Assembly: GCA_963666895.2 (NCBI GenBank)
Contig: CAXXNS010000001.1
Span: forward strand, 124,001-188,000
Direction: 5' to 3'
Length of the DNA stretch: 64,000 bases
From: G963666895 sp963666895
GTDB taxonomy: Bacteria; Desulfobacterota; Desulfovibrionia; Desulfovibrionales; Desulfovibrionaceae
The translations under genes and the position numbers were made by a program. The notes under the pieces are model-generated. The model ran no database searches and was not told where the DNA came from. It saw nothing but the letters and a program-made list of their open reading frames with translations. Below, piece after piece: positions 44,975-53,191 of this stretch. Position 1 is the stretch's first letter. Each line of letters starts with the position of its first letter.

Positions 44975-45772
44975 CTAGACGATCTTGTCCAGATACCAGG
45001 CCCAGACCTGGTCACCGGCCAGGATCCAGAGCATGGCCCCCAGGCAGAGGAAGGGGCCGAAGGGCACCCGGGTGCGCCCGCCTTTGGCGTTGGGCCGGGC
45101 CAGGTACCAGAACGAGGCCAGCAGGGCCGTGATGGTGGCGGCCAGGAGCACGAAGGGCAGCGCGTCCACCCCGAGCAGAAAGCCGATGACCAGCATGAGC
45201 TTGACGTCGCCCAGGCCCAGCCCCTCGGCGCCCCGCAGGCGGCGGTACGCGAAGTGGATGATCCAGAACCCGCCCGCGCCGATGAGCCCGCCCAGCAGCG
45301 GCGGCATCAGCCGCTCCCAGGCCGAGCCCGTGTTCAGCAGCAGGGCCGAGCAGGCCAGGGCCACGGCCGAGCCCGGCAGGGTGTAGATGTCCGGCAGCAG
45401 GAAGTGCTCGAAGTCGATGAAGGACAGGACCACGAAGAGCCAGCCGAAGCCCAGGTACACGCCCCAAGCCGCGCCGGGCCCGTAGACCAGGGCCACGGCC
45501 AGCGCCCACAGCCCGCAAACGAGCTCCATGACCGGGTAGCGGAGGCTGACGGGCTTGCCGCAGCCCCGGCAGCGGCCTCGGACCAGGAGCCAACCGGCCA
45601 GGGGCAGCCCCTCCAGCCAGGTCAGGCGGCGGCCGCACTCGGGACAGACCCAATGGGGCTTCTCGGACAGGCCCATGCCCGGCTTGTCGTACCGCGCCAC
45701 CAGCACCGTGGCCAGGCTTCCCAGGGCCAGGCCCAGAAGCGTTGAACAGAGGGCGAAAACGACCGTTCCCAT
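44975..45772 (-). CDS. pilD: Prepilin leader peptidase/N-methyltransferase
   Basis: A 265-residue inner-membrane aspartic protease that cuts and methylates type IV prepilins and type II secretion pseudopilins. It has the zinc-binding cysteines CPEC and CRGC near the N-terminus, about seven hydrophobic segments, and the two catalytic Asp sites FIDFEHFLLPD and GLGLGDVKLM. The start at 45772 gives the usual short N-terminus and follows GGGAAGG. No pilin or secretion gene is nearby. Confidence 0.94.
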   Translation of the reverse strand: MGTVVFALCSTLLGLALGSLATVLVARYDKPGMGLSEKPHWVCPECGRRLTWLEGLPLAGWLLVRGRCRGCGKPVSLRYPVMELVCGLWALAVALVYGPGAAWGVYLGFGWLFVVLSFIDFEHFLLPDIYTLPGSAVALACSALLLNTGSAWERLMPPLLGGLIGAGGFWIIHFAYRRLRGAEGLGLGDVKLMLVIGFLLGVDALPFVLLAATITALLASFWYLARPNAKGGRTRVPFGPFLCLGAMLWILAGDQVWAWYLDKIV

Positions 45773-45904
45773 GCCTTCCCCCCGGCTTGCGCGCACCCCG
45801 GGCGACTTGAAGAATCCCGGGTTTTGCTGCATGAATGGAACCCGACACCCGGGTACCCCATTTCTCCGGGAGCCACAAGATCACCAGGCGCGCAAGGAGC
45901 CCGC

Positions 45905-47197
45905 ATGCCAGACTATCGCTTCATTCCCACCATGACCGAAGAGGAGTTGGCCAAACACCAGCTGGCCGGACTCCAATGGACCACGGACCACGCCTTTGCG
46001 GGCAGCCCGTTCTACCGCCAGCGCCTGACCGACGCCGGATTCAAGCCCGGGGCCATCCAAAGCCTGGACGACATCCGCTCCCTGCCCTTCACCACGGCCG
46101 ACGACCTCAAGGACGGCTACCCCATGCCCCTGCTGTCGGTGCCGGAAAAAGACGTGGTGCGCATCCACGGCTCCTCGGGCACCACGGGCAAGCGCAAGAT
46201 CCTGACTTACACCCAGAAGGACATCGACGACTGGAAGGACATGTTCGCCCGCTGCTACGAGCTGGCCGGGCTGACCGTGGAGGACCGGGTCCAGATCTGC
46301 GTGGGCTACGGCCTGTGGACGGCCGGGGCCGGGTTCCAGCTGGGCTGCGAGCGCCACGGGGCCATGGCCCTGCCCGTGGGCCCGGGCATGCTGGACATCC
46401 AGCTCCAGATCCTCACCGACCTCAAGCCCACCTGCGTCTGCTCCACCGCGTCCATGGCCCTGCTCCTGGGCGAGGAGGTCCAGAAACAGGGGCTCAGGGA
46501 CAAAATCGCCCTCAAAAAGGCCATCTTCGGCTCCGAGACCCACACCCCCAAGATGCGGGCCCAGTTCGAGGAGGCCCTGGGGCTGGAGGGCAGCTACGAC
46601 ATCAGCGGCATGACCGAGCTCTACGGCCCCGGCACCGGGCTGGAGTGCGACCTGCGCGCCGGCATCCACTACTGGGCCGACATGTATATCCTGGAGATCG
46701 TGGACCCCGAGACCCTTGAGCCCGTGGAGCCCGGCCAGGTGGGCGAGATGGTGGTCACCACCCTGCAGAAGGAGGCCAGCCCGCTGATCCGCTACCGCAC
46801 CCACGACCTGACCCGGCTCATCCCGGGCCCCTGCGACTGCGGCTGCACCATGCCCCGACACGACCGCATCCAGGGCCGCTCCGACGACATGTTCATCTTC
46901 CGGGGCGTGAACATCTACCCCGGCCAGATCGCCGCGGTGCTGGAGAAGTTCCCGGAACTGTCCGCTGAGTACCAGATCACCCTGCAGCGCAGCGAGGGGC
47001 TGGACCATATGACCGTACGCGTGGAGCGGGCCCCCGAGACCGACGCGGCCGGGGACGAGAACCTGACCAAGGCCGTGGCCGGGGAAATCCGCAGCCAGAT
47101 ATTGGTCCGCTCCGCCGTGGAGGTGCTCAAGCCCGGCGCGCTGCCGCGCAGCTTCTCCAAGACCAAGCGCGTGCACGACGAACGCGCCGAAGACTGA
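45905..47197 (+). CDS. paaK: Phenylacetate-CoA ligase
   Basis: A 430-residue adenylate-forming enzyme of the PaaK family. The AMP-binding loop is IHGSSGTTGKRKI; GYGLWTAGAGFQLGCE, FGSETHTPKMRAQFEE, DISGMTELYGPG and GRSDDMFIFRGVNIYPGQI are further family blocks. The start at 45905 has AAGGAG; longer in-frame starts lack a site. In relatives that ferment or degrade amino acids it activates arylacetates such as phenylacetate or indoleacetate. The four small genes that follow at 15-27-base spacing probably share its transcript. Confidence 0.93.
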   Translation: MPDYRFIPTMTEEELAKHQLAGLQWTTDHAFAGSPFYRQRLTDAGFKPGAIQSLDDIRSLPFTTADDLKDGYPMPLLSVPEKDVVRIHGSSGTTGKRKILTYTQKDIDDWKDMFARCYELAGLTVEDRVQICVGYGLWTAGAGFQLGCERHGAMALPVGPGMLDIQLQILTDLKPTCVCSTASMALLLGEEVQKQGLRDKIALKKAIFGSETHTPKMRAQFEEALGLEGSYDISGMTELYGPGTGLECDLRAGIHYWADMYILEIVDPETLEPVEPGQVGEMVVTTLQKEASPLIRYRTHDLTRLIPGPCDCGCTMPRHDRIQGRSDDMFIFRGVNIYPGQIAAVLEKFPELSAEYQITLQRSEGLDHMTVRVERAPETDAAGDENLTKAVAGEIRSQILVRSAVEVLKPGALPRSFSKTKRVHDERAED

Positions 47198-47212
47198 TCC
47201 CGGGAGGCCGCC

Positions 47213-47521
47213 ATGTCCGAGGAAAACCTGTTTTACACGGACAACCGCTGGAACAACATGTACGCCTACGCCCAGGCCCTGGAGGACCTGGTCCAGACCG
47301 GGGCGGACCCGGTGGAGAGCGCCATGACCACCCTGTCCCTGGTCCTGGAGCAGTTCCCGGAGAGCCCGCCCGTGGACACCGAGTCCCACCATCTGGTCTG
47401 CGTACACAAGCTGGTCAAGGTGGTGCTCGGCGCGCTGCGCAAGGACAAGATCGCGCGCATGAGCCGGGGCGAGGGCGTGGAAGGCTCCGGACCCGCCAAC
47501 CCCAGCAAGCCCGTGGCCTGA
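47213..47521 (+). CDS. Hypothetical protein
   Basis: A 102-residue, acidic, mostly helical protein with no signal peptide or membrane segment. It begins MSEENLFYTDNRWNNMYAYA; the middle (VESAMTTLSLVLEQFPESPP) looks like an amphipathic helix and the C-terminus is a disordered Ser/Gly/Pro tail. No family recognised. It lies 15 bases after paaK with a GGGAGG site. Confidence 0.65.
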   Translation: MSEENLFYTDNRWNNMYAYAQALEDLVQTGADPVESAMTTLSLVLEQFPESPPVDTESHHLVCVHKLVKVVLGALRKDKIARMSRGEGVEGSGPANPSKPVA

Positions 47522-47547
47522 CCGGCCCGGAACCAAGGAGAAAAACC

Positions 47548-47955
47548 ATGTCCGATACCGTGATGTTCCGCCTGGCCAAGGGCGGCGACCTGCTGGAGGA
47601 GATCGGCCGGGTGGTCGAGGGCCTGGGCATACGCCGTGGCCTGGTCCAGGTCATCGGCGCCCTGGAGCGGGCCAGCCTGGGCTACTACCACCAGGACAGC
47701 CGCGAGTACGAGGACCACGAGGTGAACGAGCCCGTGGAGCTGCTCTCGGGCATGGGCAACATCTCCCTCAAGGACGGCGAGCCCATGGTCCACCTGCATC
47801 TGGTCCTGTCCGGCAAGGACGGCGCCTGCCTGGGCGGCCACGCCATGCCCGGCTGCGTCATCTTCGCCGGGGAGTGCGCGGTGCGGCCCGTGGAAGGCCC
47901 GGACCTGGTGCGCGAGTACGACGAGGCCACCGGCCTGTTCCTCTGGGGCGGCTAG
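47548..47955 (+). CDS. PPC (DUF296) domain protein
   Basis: A 135-residue protein that consists of a single PPC domain, named for plant and prokaryote occurrence. The strand-rich core ends with MVHLHLVLSGKDGACLGGHAMPGCVIFAGECAV: the His-x-His and GGH pattern (in part) is typical and may bind a metal. In plants the domain goes with AT-hook DNA binding; stand-alone bacterial members have no defined role. It lies 26 bases after the previous small gene. Confidence 0.85.
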   Translation: MSDTVMFRLAKGGDLLEEIGRVVEGLGIRRGLVQVIGALERASLGYYHQDSREYEDHEVNEPVELLSGMGNISLKDGEPMVHLHLVLSGKDGACLGGHAMPGCVIFAGECAVRPVEGPDLVREYDEATGLFLWGG

Positions 47956-47970
47956 ACCAAGGAGGCACCC

Positions 47971-48546
47971 ATGATTCGGCTCGTCCAAAGCACGATCCTT
48001 GCCCTGTTCCTGGCCTGCTTGGCCGTGCCCTGCGCCGCCCAGGACTCCCAACGGTCCCTGCTGAGCGACCTGGTCCCGTCCGGGTTCGACGGCCTGGAGT
48101 TGGGCACGGAGCTGAGCGCGGTGCCGGGGCTGGTCCCCAGCCGCGTGGTGCGGGTGGAAAGCCCCATGGAGGGCGACTACGACGTGGACTTCTACACCCG
48201 CGAAGGCCAGTCCATGACCTTCGCCGGGGCGGCGCTGTCCACGGTGGAGTATGGGTTCTGCGACGGGCAGCTGTGCACGGTGGTGGCCACGGCCCTGGGC
48301 CCGGACAACTACGAGCGGTTGCTCGCGCACTACCTGGCCACCTACGGCACGGACGAGCGGACCGCCTTCGCCTACGACACGGTCTGGGACCGCATCTACA
48401 CCGAGGAGCGGGAAGACGGCATCGTCTCGCACCTGTGGATCGTGTGCGAGCGCCAGACCGACAACTGCGCCCTGGCCGGGCTGACCTGGCAGGAACGCAT
48501 CGGCCGGGCCATCCTGGACATCGGCCAGCAGGTGAACCCCGACTGA
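47971..48546 (+). CDS. Secreted protein of unknown function
   Basis: A 191-residue protein with a signal peptide (STILALFLACLAVPCAA, cut before QDSQ). The mature part has two Cys in EYGFCDGQLCTVV and two more in IVCERQTDNCAL, which could form disulfides in the periplasm. It is rich in beta-strand-like segments. I do not recognise a family. It sits in the run of small genes after paaK, 15 bases behind the PPC gene. Confidence 0.7.
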   Translation: MIRLVQSTILALFLACLAVPCAAQDSQRSLLSDLVPSGFDGLELGTELSAVPGLVPSRVVRVESPMEGDYDVDFYTREGQSMTFAGAALSTVEYGFCDGQLCTVVATALGPDNYERLLAHYLATYGTDERTAFAYDTVWDRIYTEEREDGIVSHLWIVCERQTDNCALAGLTWQERIGRAILDIGQQVNPD

Positions 48547-48561
48547 CGCGAGGAGGCCGCC

Positions 48562-48861
48562 ATGGACGACGACAAGATCAAGGACGTATTCGAAAAGTTC
48601 TTCGACAAGTACAAGAAGACCGAGGGGGACGAAAGCGCCTGGTCCGCCTTCTTCACCCAGCACGCGCCCGAGGGCACGTTCGAGATCAACTTGACCAAGT
48701 GCCCGCGCGGCAACATCTTCAAGCCCTTTGCCAAGGGCAGGAAGCTGCCCGAGGTGGAAGGCTGGGAAAACTTCTCCAAGGCCATGAAGCAGTGGGAAAA
48801 GGAACATCCCGACCTGTTCTCGGCCGACAAGTTCTTCTCCGAGATGAAGGATATCACCTGA
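48562..48861 (+). CDS. Hypothetical small protein
   Basis: A 99-residue soluble protein, highly charged (Lys, Asp, Glu) and rich in Phe. It begins MDDDKIKDVFEKFFDKYKK; the centre has FEINLTKCPRGNIFKPF. No family recognised. It is the last gene of the plus-strand run, 15 bases after the secreted protein. A small hairpin CCGGCT-TGCT-AGCCGG (48863-48878) without a T tract lies between it and the convergent methyltransferase. Confidence 0.65.
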   Translation: MDDDKIKDVFEKFFDKYKKTEGDESAWSAFFTQHAPEGTFEINLTKCPRGNIFKPFAKGRKLPEVEGWENFSKAMKQWEKEHPDLFSADKFFSEMKDIT

Positions 48862-48870
48862 TCCGGCTTG

Positions 48871-49803
48871 CTAGCCGGGCTGCCAGACGTAGGCCTTCCA
48901 GACCTTGGGAAGGCGCTCCTCCAGGAACTGGCGCCTGGTATCCCAGAACTCCTTCCTGCGCTTGCGCAGCTGGGCCACGCGCATGGGCTCGGGCGGCTCG
49001 GACTCCTCGGCCACCGTGCAGGCCAGGAGAATCTTGACCGCCAGGTAGTGCGGGTACTGCCCGGGCTTGGCGTTCTTGAACACCACGTCCACGCCCGCGT
49101 CCTGGGTCAGGTCCGTGAAGTTGGGCGGGAAGAAGTTGAGGAACTCCACATGGCCCACGCCCGGCGGGGGCATGGGCACCAGCCGGCCGTCCCGGTTCTT
49201 GTCCATGAACGCGGCCAGCTCCTTGTTCATCCTGGCGTCCAGCAGCAGATGGCACTCGTCCACCTTGAGCCCGCTCAGCAGGGCCAGCTCGATCATGGAC
49301 TTGGGCGTGAACCAGCGGATGTGCTCCTCGTTGAAGTGGCCGTCCAGGCCGTAGGGGAAGTCCCCGTGCAGGAGCGCGAAGATGGTGCGCCAGTGCTGGG
49401 CGTTGGGGCAGACCAGGAGAAGCTTGCCGCCCGGGGCCACGTAGCGCTTGACGTAGGACAGGAAATACCAGGGATCGTAGATGTGCTCGAGCACGTCGTG
49501 CATGACGATCCAGTTGAAGAAGTGGCGGAACGAGTCGTCCAGGTGGTTGTCGCCCTCACCCAGGTACATGTTCCAGTTGCCGTCGATCAGCCCTTCCATG
49601 CTCTCGTGCTGCCGGGGATTGACCTCGATGCCGTACAGCTCGCTGCACTGCTTCTCGTGCTTGAGCCGCAGCAGGAACGCGCCGTCCCCGTACCCGATGT
49701 CAAGAATCCGCGACGCGCCCTGCGGCACGATCCTAAACACGTCCTCGCGCTTGTGGCCCCTGGAAATCATGTGTTCGACGCGGTCCCTGACTGCCTGATT
49801 CAT
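48871..49803 (-). CDS. SAM-dependent methyltransferase
   Basis: A 310-residue class I methyltransferase. The start at 49803 has GGGAGAGGG upstream. Motif I is SRILDIGYGDGAFLLRL; ELYGIEVNPR holds the acidic SAM residue; IVMHDVLEHIYDPWYFLSYV and VAPGGKLLLVCPN are motifs typical of the UbiG/type 11 group. The last 100 residues are specific and include a Pro-rich stretch. Proteins of this kind often act in surface-sugar or O-antigen pathways, but no such genes surround it. Confidence 0.85.
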   Translation of the reverse strand: MNQAVRDRVEHMISRGHKREDVFRIVPQGASRILDIGYGDGAFLLRLKHEKQCSELYGIEVNPRQHESMEGLIDGNWNMYLGEGDNHLDDSFRHFFNWIVMHDVLEHIYDPWYFLSYVKRYVAPGGKLLLVCPNAQHWRTIFALLHGDFPYGLDGHFNEEHIRWFTPKSMIELALLSGLKVDECHLLLDARMNKELAAFMDKNRDGRLVPMPPPGVGHVEFLNFFPPNFTDLTQDAGVDVVFKNAKPGQYPHYLAVKILLACTVAEESEPPEPMRVAQLRKRRKEFWDTRRQFLEERLPKVWKAYVWQPG

Positions 49804-49915
49804 GCCCTCTCCCGACGTTGCGACATTGCGGACCCGGCCCAAAATGCCGGTGGCCGAAAAGTTTGCAATCGCCATGCCACCGGCCGGGCGCGTCAAGGCC
49901 CGGCACGGGTTCGGG

Positions 49916-49969
49916 CGAGGGGGAAGTGTCGGGCTAGGGGGAAGTGTCGGGCGGTGGGGAAGGGCCGGG
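49916..49969. repeat. Three tandem 18-bp repeats
   Basis: Read on the minus strand, the units are CCCGGCCCTTCCCCACCG, CCCGACACTTCCCCCTAG and CCCGACACTTCCCCCTCG, directly after the stop of the kinase-remnant gene. Units 2 and 3 differ by one base. They do not form a hairpin. Confidence 0.85.
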
Positions 49970-50611
49970 CTAGGCCAGGGGGTTGAGGACCAGCTCGTAC
50001 CCGGTTCCCTGGGCCGTGAGCTGAGCCGACAGGGCGGTACAGAGGTCCGCGGCCCCGTCCGGGACCTTGGCGGCCGGGATGTCGGCCTGGGAGCCCTTGG
50101 CCAGGACCGGGAACAAGCGTATGCGCACGCCCGCGCCCTGCATCTCGAGCTCCAGGCGCAGGCTGTCCTCCAGGTCCAGGCCCTGGAAGGTCCCGGCCAG
50201 GAGCTCGTACAGCAGGTTCATGAGCAGGAAGGGCCGGGTGCGCAGGGGAATCCCGCCCTCGGGCAGGTCCAGTTCCACCTTGCGGTTGTAGGGCATGTAG
50301 GCGGCCAGGGAGGCGATCAGGTCCAGCAGGTCGGCCAGGTCGGCGTCGGCCACGGGCTCGTCGATGCTGTGGGCGAAGCGGTTCATGTTGCGCACCGTGG
50401 CGTTGCCCCGCTGCACCAGGCCGACCACGCGCTCGCCCAGCTCCATCATGCGGGTTCCCCGCTCCAGCTTCTCCACCCCGGCCAAGTCCATAATGTCCAG
50501 AAGCAGCCCGGAAGTCTCGGAGATGGTGGCCAGGATGTTCTTGATCTCGTGGGAGATGTGGGCGTTCATGCGCCCGAAGAAGGCCAGCCTGTCGATGGTT
50601 TCCCGTTCCAT
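49970..50611 (-). CDS. Histidine-kinase-like protein with degenerate ATPase domain
   Basis: A 213-residue soluble protein. The N-terminus is a DHp-like helix with a full H box, FFGRMNAHISHEIKNILATI. The second half has the size of an ATPase domain, but the N box is changed (NLLYELLAGTF, no second Asn) and no G1 or G2 glycine box is visible. It therefore probably cannot bind ATP, but could carry or accept a phosphate on His, like Spo0B-type phosphotransferases, or bind the neighbouring kinase or regulators. It follows the receiver gene by 3 bases and ends the operon. Confidence 0.75.
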   Translation of the reverse strand: MERETIDRLAFFGRMNAHISHEIKNILATISETSGLLLDIMDLAGVEKLERGTRMMELGERVVGLVQRGNATVRNMNRFAHSIDEPVADADLADLLDLIASLAAYMPYNRKVELDLPEGGIPLRTRPFLLMNLLYELLAGTFQGLDLEDSLRLELEMQGAGVRIRLFPVLAKGSQADIPAAKVPDGAADLCTALSAQLTAQGTGYELVLNPLA

Positions 50612-50614
50612 GGT

Positions 50615-50998
50615 CTAGTCCTTGTTGGCGTCGTCCCCGGACGCGTCCTCGTTCATGACCGTGTGGATCATGCCCATGAGCTTTTCGATGCTCACGGGCT
50701 TGATCACGTAGCACTCGGCCTCCTCGCTGCCCACGGAGAAGTCGTCCACCGAACCGTGGCCCGAGATGAACATGAACCGCATGTCCGGATTCTTCTTCTG
50801 CAGCTCGCGCCTGAGCTCGATGCCCCCGATCTGGGGCATCTTCACGTCCAGGATGGCCAGGTCATAGTTCTCCTTGGACGCCTTTTCCAGGGCCTCGCGG
50901 CCCGTGGAGGTCCAGTCCGCGGAATACCCCCGCATGGCCAGCCGTTCGGCCAGCGTGGAGACGAATTCCAGTTCGTCGTCAACCAACAGAATTTTCAT
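50615..50998 (-). CDS. Single-domain response regulator
   Basis: A 127-residue receiver with no output domain. KILLVDDELEF carries the acidic pair, AILDVKMPQIGG the phosphoacceptor Asp51, MFISGHGS the switch Ser, and CYVIKPVS the Lys. It begins inside the last 20 bases of the kinase gene, so translation is coupled. The likely partners are that kinase and the kinase-like protein next to it. Confidence 0.92.
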   Translation of the reverse strand: MKILLVDDELEFVSTLAERLAMRGYSADWTSTGREALEKASKENYDLAILDVKMPQIGGIELRRELQKKNPDMRFMFISGHGSVDDFSVGSEEAECYVIKPVSIEKLMGMIHTVMNEDASGDDANKD

Positions 50999-52730
50999 GT
51001 TCCTCTCCGGATTGCGTTGCCAGCGGCAAGGTGATGGTGAAGGTCGTGCCCTTGCCCTCCTCGCTCTCCACGTCGATGGAGCCGCCCAGCTTCTTGACCA
51101 GCCCGTAGGTGATGGACAGGCCCAGGCCTGACCCGCCGGTGGTCCGCTTGGTGGTGAAGAACGGCTCGAATATCTTCTTCATGTTCTCCGGCGAGATGCC
51201 GGGACCGGTGTCCGCGATGACCAGCTCCACGTCCTTGCCGTCGTGGGCCGTGGCCGTGATGGCCAGCCGCCCGCCCTGGCTCATGGCCTGGAACGCGTTG
51301 TTCACGATGTTCAGGATGACCTGCTGGAGCTTGCCCCGGTCCGAGCGGATGGGCGGCAGGTCGTCCGGGATGGCCACCTCCACCTGGATGTTGCGGTAGG
51401 AGGCCTCCTTTTCCAGGAAGCCCAGGACCTCGTCCACCACGCTCTTGAGCTTGAGGCGCTGGATGTTGAGCTCCACCTCGCGGGCGAATCCCAGCAACTG
51501 CTTGGTGATCAGGCCGCAACGGTCCACGCTCTGGAGCACCGAGTCGATGTGTCCCATGAGCCGCTCGTCCTGGCAGTCCTCCCCGCACATGGACAGGAGA
51601 TCCTTGATGAGTCCGGCCTTCATCTCGATGATGGCCAGGGGATTGTTGATCTCGTGGGCCACGCCCGCAGCCAGCCGACCGATGGAGGCCAGCCGGTTGG
51701 TGTCCTCCATGTGCTGCAGGGCCTTGGCCTGCTGGCGGTCCGCGTCGTAGGCCTTGTTTATCATGTAGGTGGAGATCAGATAGATGACCCCGACGATGGC
51801 CAGGACGCTGGCCACCAGAAAGCCGGAGAGATCGCGCCGCAGGTCGGCCCAGGTGCTCATGACCACGCGCATGGGCTTGAGCACCAGCAGGATGAAGGGC
51901 GACCCCTGGATGTAGGCGTATCCCACCTGGTACTCCCGGCCCTGCTTGTCTTCCCAGCGGAAGAGCTGGGTGCGCTCGGAATACGCGGGCACGGGCACGG
52001 CCGTGGGCTCGAGCACGATGCCGTGCTCGCGGCCGGGGGTCTGCACCACGCCCTGGTCGTTGATAAGAAAGGCCTCGCTCTCGATGTCCAGGCCGTCCAG
52101 GATGCGGGTCAGCCGCCCTGTGTCCAGGGTGGCCCGCAGGATGAACTGCCTGTCCCGTTCCTCGAAGCGCACGGCGATGAACATGTGGGGCTCGTTGCGG
52201 TAGCCCAGGAACACGTCGGAAATGAACACCCCGGACTCCGGCATATCCGCGAACCACTCCTGCTCGGAATAGTCCTTGCCCTCCAGTTCAAAGGGCCCGG
52301 CATAGGCCACCTGGCGGCCCACGGCGTTGATGAGCCCCAGGTCCACCATGCCGCCGAATCCGACCTTGAGGTTCTTGAGCACCACCTGGAGGTGTTCGGA
52401 ATCGGACAGCTGGGAATAGGACTGGTCCTCCAGCAGGAATTTGAGGGCCGAGGCCCGCTCCTCCAGGAAATAGAAGATGCTCCGGCGCAGGTTGGAGGTG
52501 GCCCGGTCCAGGCGCGAGGCCAGCTGCTGCTCCAGGGAGTCGCGGGTCAGCTTGTAGTCGATGGTGGCCATGACCGCCAGGGGCACCAGGGCCACGGCCG
52601 CCAGCAGGACCATGGAGATGCCCCACTGCCGGGTGTAGCTGGTGAACCGGGCATAGGGATCCGCCTTGGCCTCGGCGTTGAAGAACCGGGGCCGGATGGC
52701 GAAGCGGACGATGCGCACCAGGCGGTTCAT
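50979..52730 (-). CDS. Sensor histidine kinase with periplasmic double-Cache-type domain
   Basis: A 583-residue membrane kinase. TM1 is at about 36-58 and TM2 at about 300-322. Between them lies a large periplasmic dCache-like domain with the PDC-type stretch DYSEQEWFADMPESGVFISDVFLG. The DHp H box is RLAAGVAHEINNPLAIIE; the ATPase has VILNIVNNAFQAMSQGG (N box), ADTGPGISPENM (G1) and GGSGLGLSITYGLV (G2), so it should be active. It overlaps the upstream receiver gene by 4 bases and the downstream one by 20, forming a tight operon. Confidence 0.93.
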   Translation of the reverse strand: MNRLVRIVRFAIRPRFFNAEAKADPYARFTSYTRQWGISMVLLAAVALVPLAVMATIDYKLTRDSLEQQLASRLDRATSNLRRSIFYFLEERASALKFLLEDQSYSQLSDSEHLQVVLKNLKVGFGGMVDLGLINAVGRQVAYAGPFELEGKDYSEQEWFADMPESGVFISDVFLGYRNEPHMFIAVRFEERDRQFILRATLDTGRLTRILDGLDIESEAFLINDQGVVQTPGREHGIVLEPTAVPVPAYSERTQLFRWEDKQGREYQVGYAYIQGSPFILLVLKPMRVVMSTWADLRRDLSGFLVASVLAIVGVIYLISTYMINKAYDADRQQAKALQHMEDTNRLASIGRLAAGVAHEINNPLAIIEMKAGLIKDLLSMCGEDCQDERLMGHIDSVLQSVDRCGLITKQLLGFAREVELNIQRLKLKSVVDEVLGFLEKEASYRNIQVEVAIPDDLPPIRSDRGKLQQVILNIVNNAFQAMSQGGRLAITATAHDGKDVELVIADTGPGISPENMKKIFEPFFTTKRTTGGSGLGLSITYGLVKKLGGSIDVESEEGKGTTFTITLPLATQSGEEHENSVG

Positions 52731-53086
52731 GTCCCCTCCCCCACCAGGGCCTCCACCAGGGCGGCCAGGCGCACGGGCTTGTTCATGAAGGCGGCCGCGC
52801 CCAGGTCCAGGCAGCGTTTCCTGTCCTCGTCCGAGCCGTGGCCGGTGATGACGACCACCCGGGTTCGCGGGGCCAGCTTCTTCATGTGGAGCAGCACCTC
52901 GCTGCCGTCGATGTCGGGCAGGCGCAGGTCCAGGATGACCAGCCCCGGCTTGATGGTTGAGAAAAGATCAAGGGCCGACAGGCCGTTGTAGGCCACGTTG
53001 ACCTCGAAATCGCGCATCTCCAGCCGCTCGGCCAGGGAGTCGGCGAACAGGATCTCGTCATCCACGAGCAGCACCGAATGTTTCAT
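52727..53086 (-). CDS. Single-domain response regulator
   Basis: A 119-residue receiver: VLLVDDEILFADSLAERL, phosphoacceptor Asp53 in VILDLRLPDIDG, switch Thr in VVITGHGS and Lys in AAFMNKPVRL. It is the first gene of the minus-strand kinase operon and lies 105 bases from the divergent transporter gene. No output domain, so it passes phosphate or acts by binding. The receivers of this locus share sequence style (ITGHGSDE / LLTGHGDDK), suggesting duplication. Confidence 0.92.
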   Translation of the reverse strand: MKHSVLLVDDEILFADSLAERLEMRDFEVNVAYNGLSALDLFSTIKPGLVILDLRLPDIDGSEVLLHMKKLAPRTRVVVITGHGSDEDRKRCLDLGAAAFMNKPVRLAALVEALVGEGT

Positions 53087-53191
53087 AATGCAACTTTTAT
53101 GAGGCTATTGACATGATGTGTTCGGATATGTACACCGTAATCGTTGCTTTTGTAAACATGGTGTTGCAAAAACCTGGACGAGGGAATGCGT

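Noticed and set aside
53108..53170. Sigma-54 promoter before the first TauE/SafE gene (GGTGTTGCA)
   Set aside because: The GG and GC pairs are only four bases apart instead of ten.
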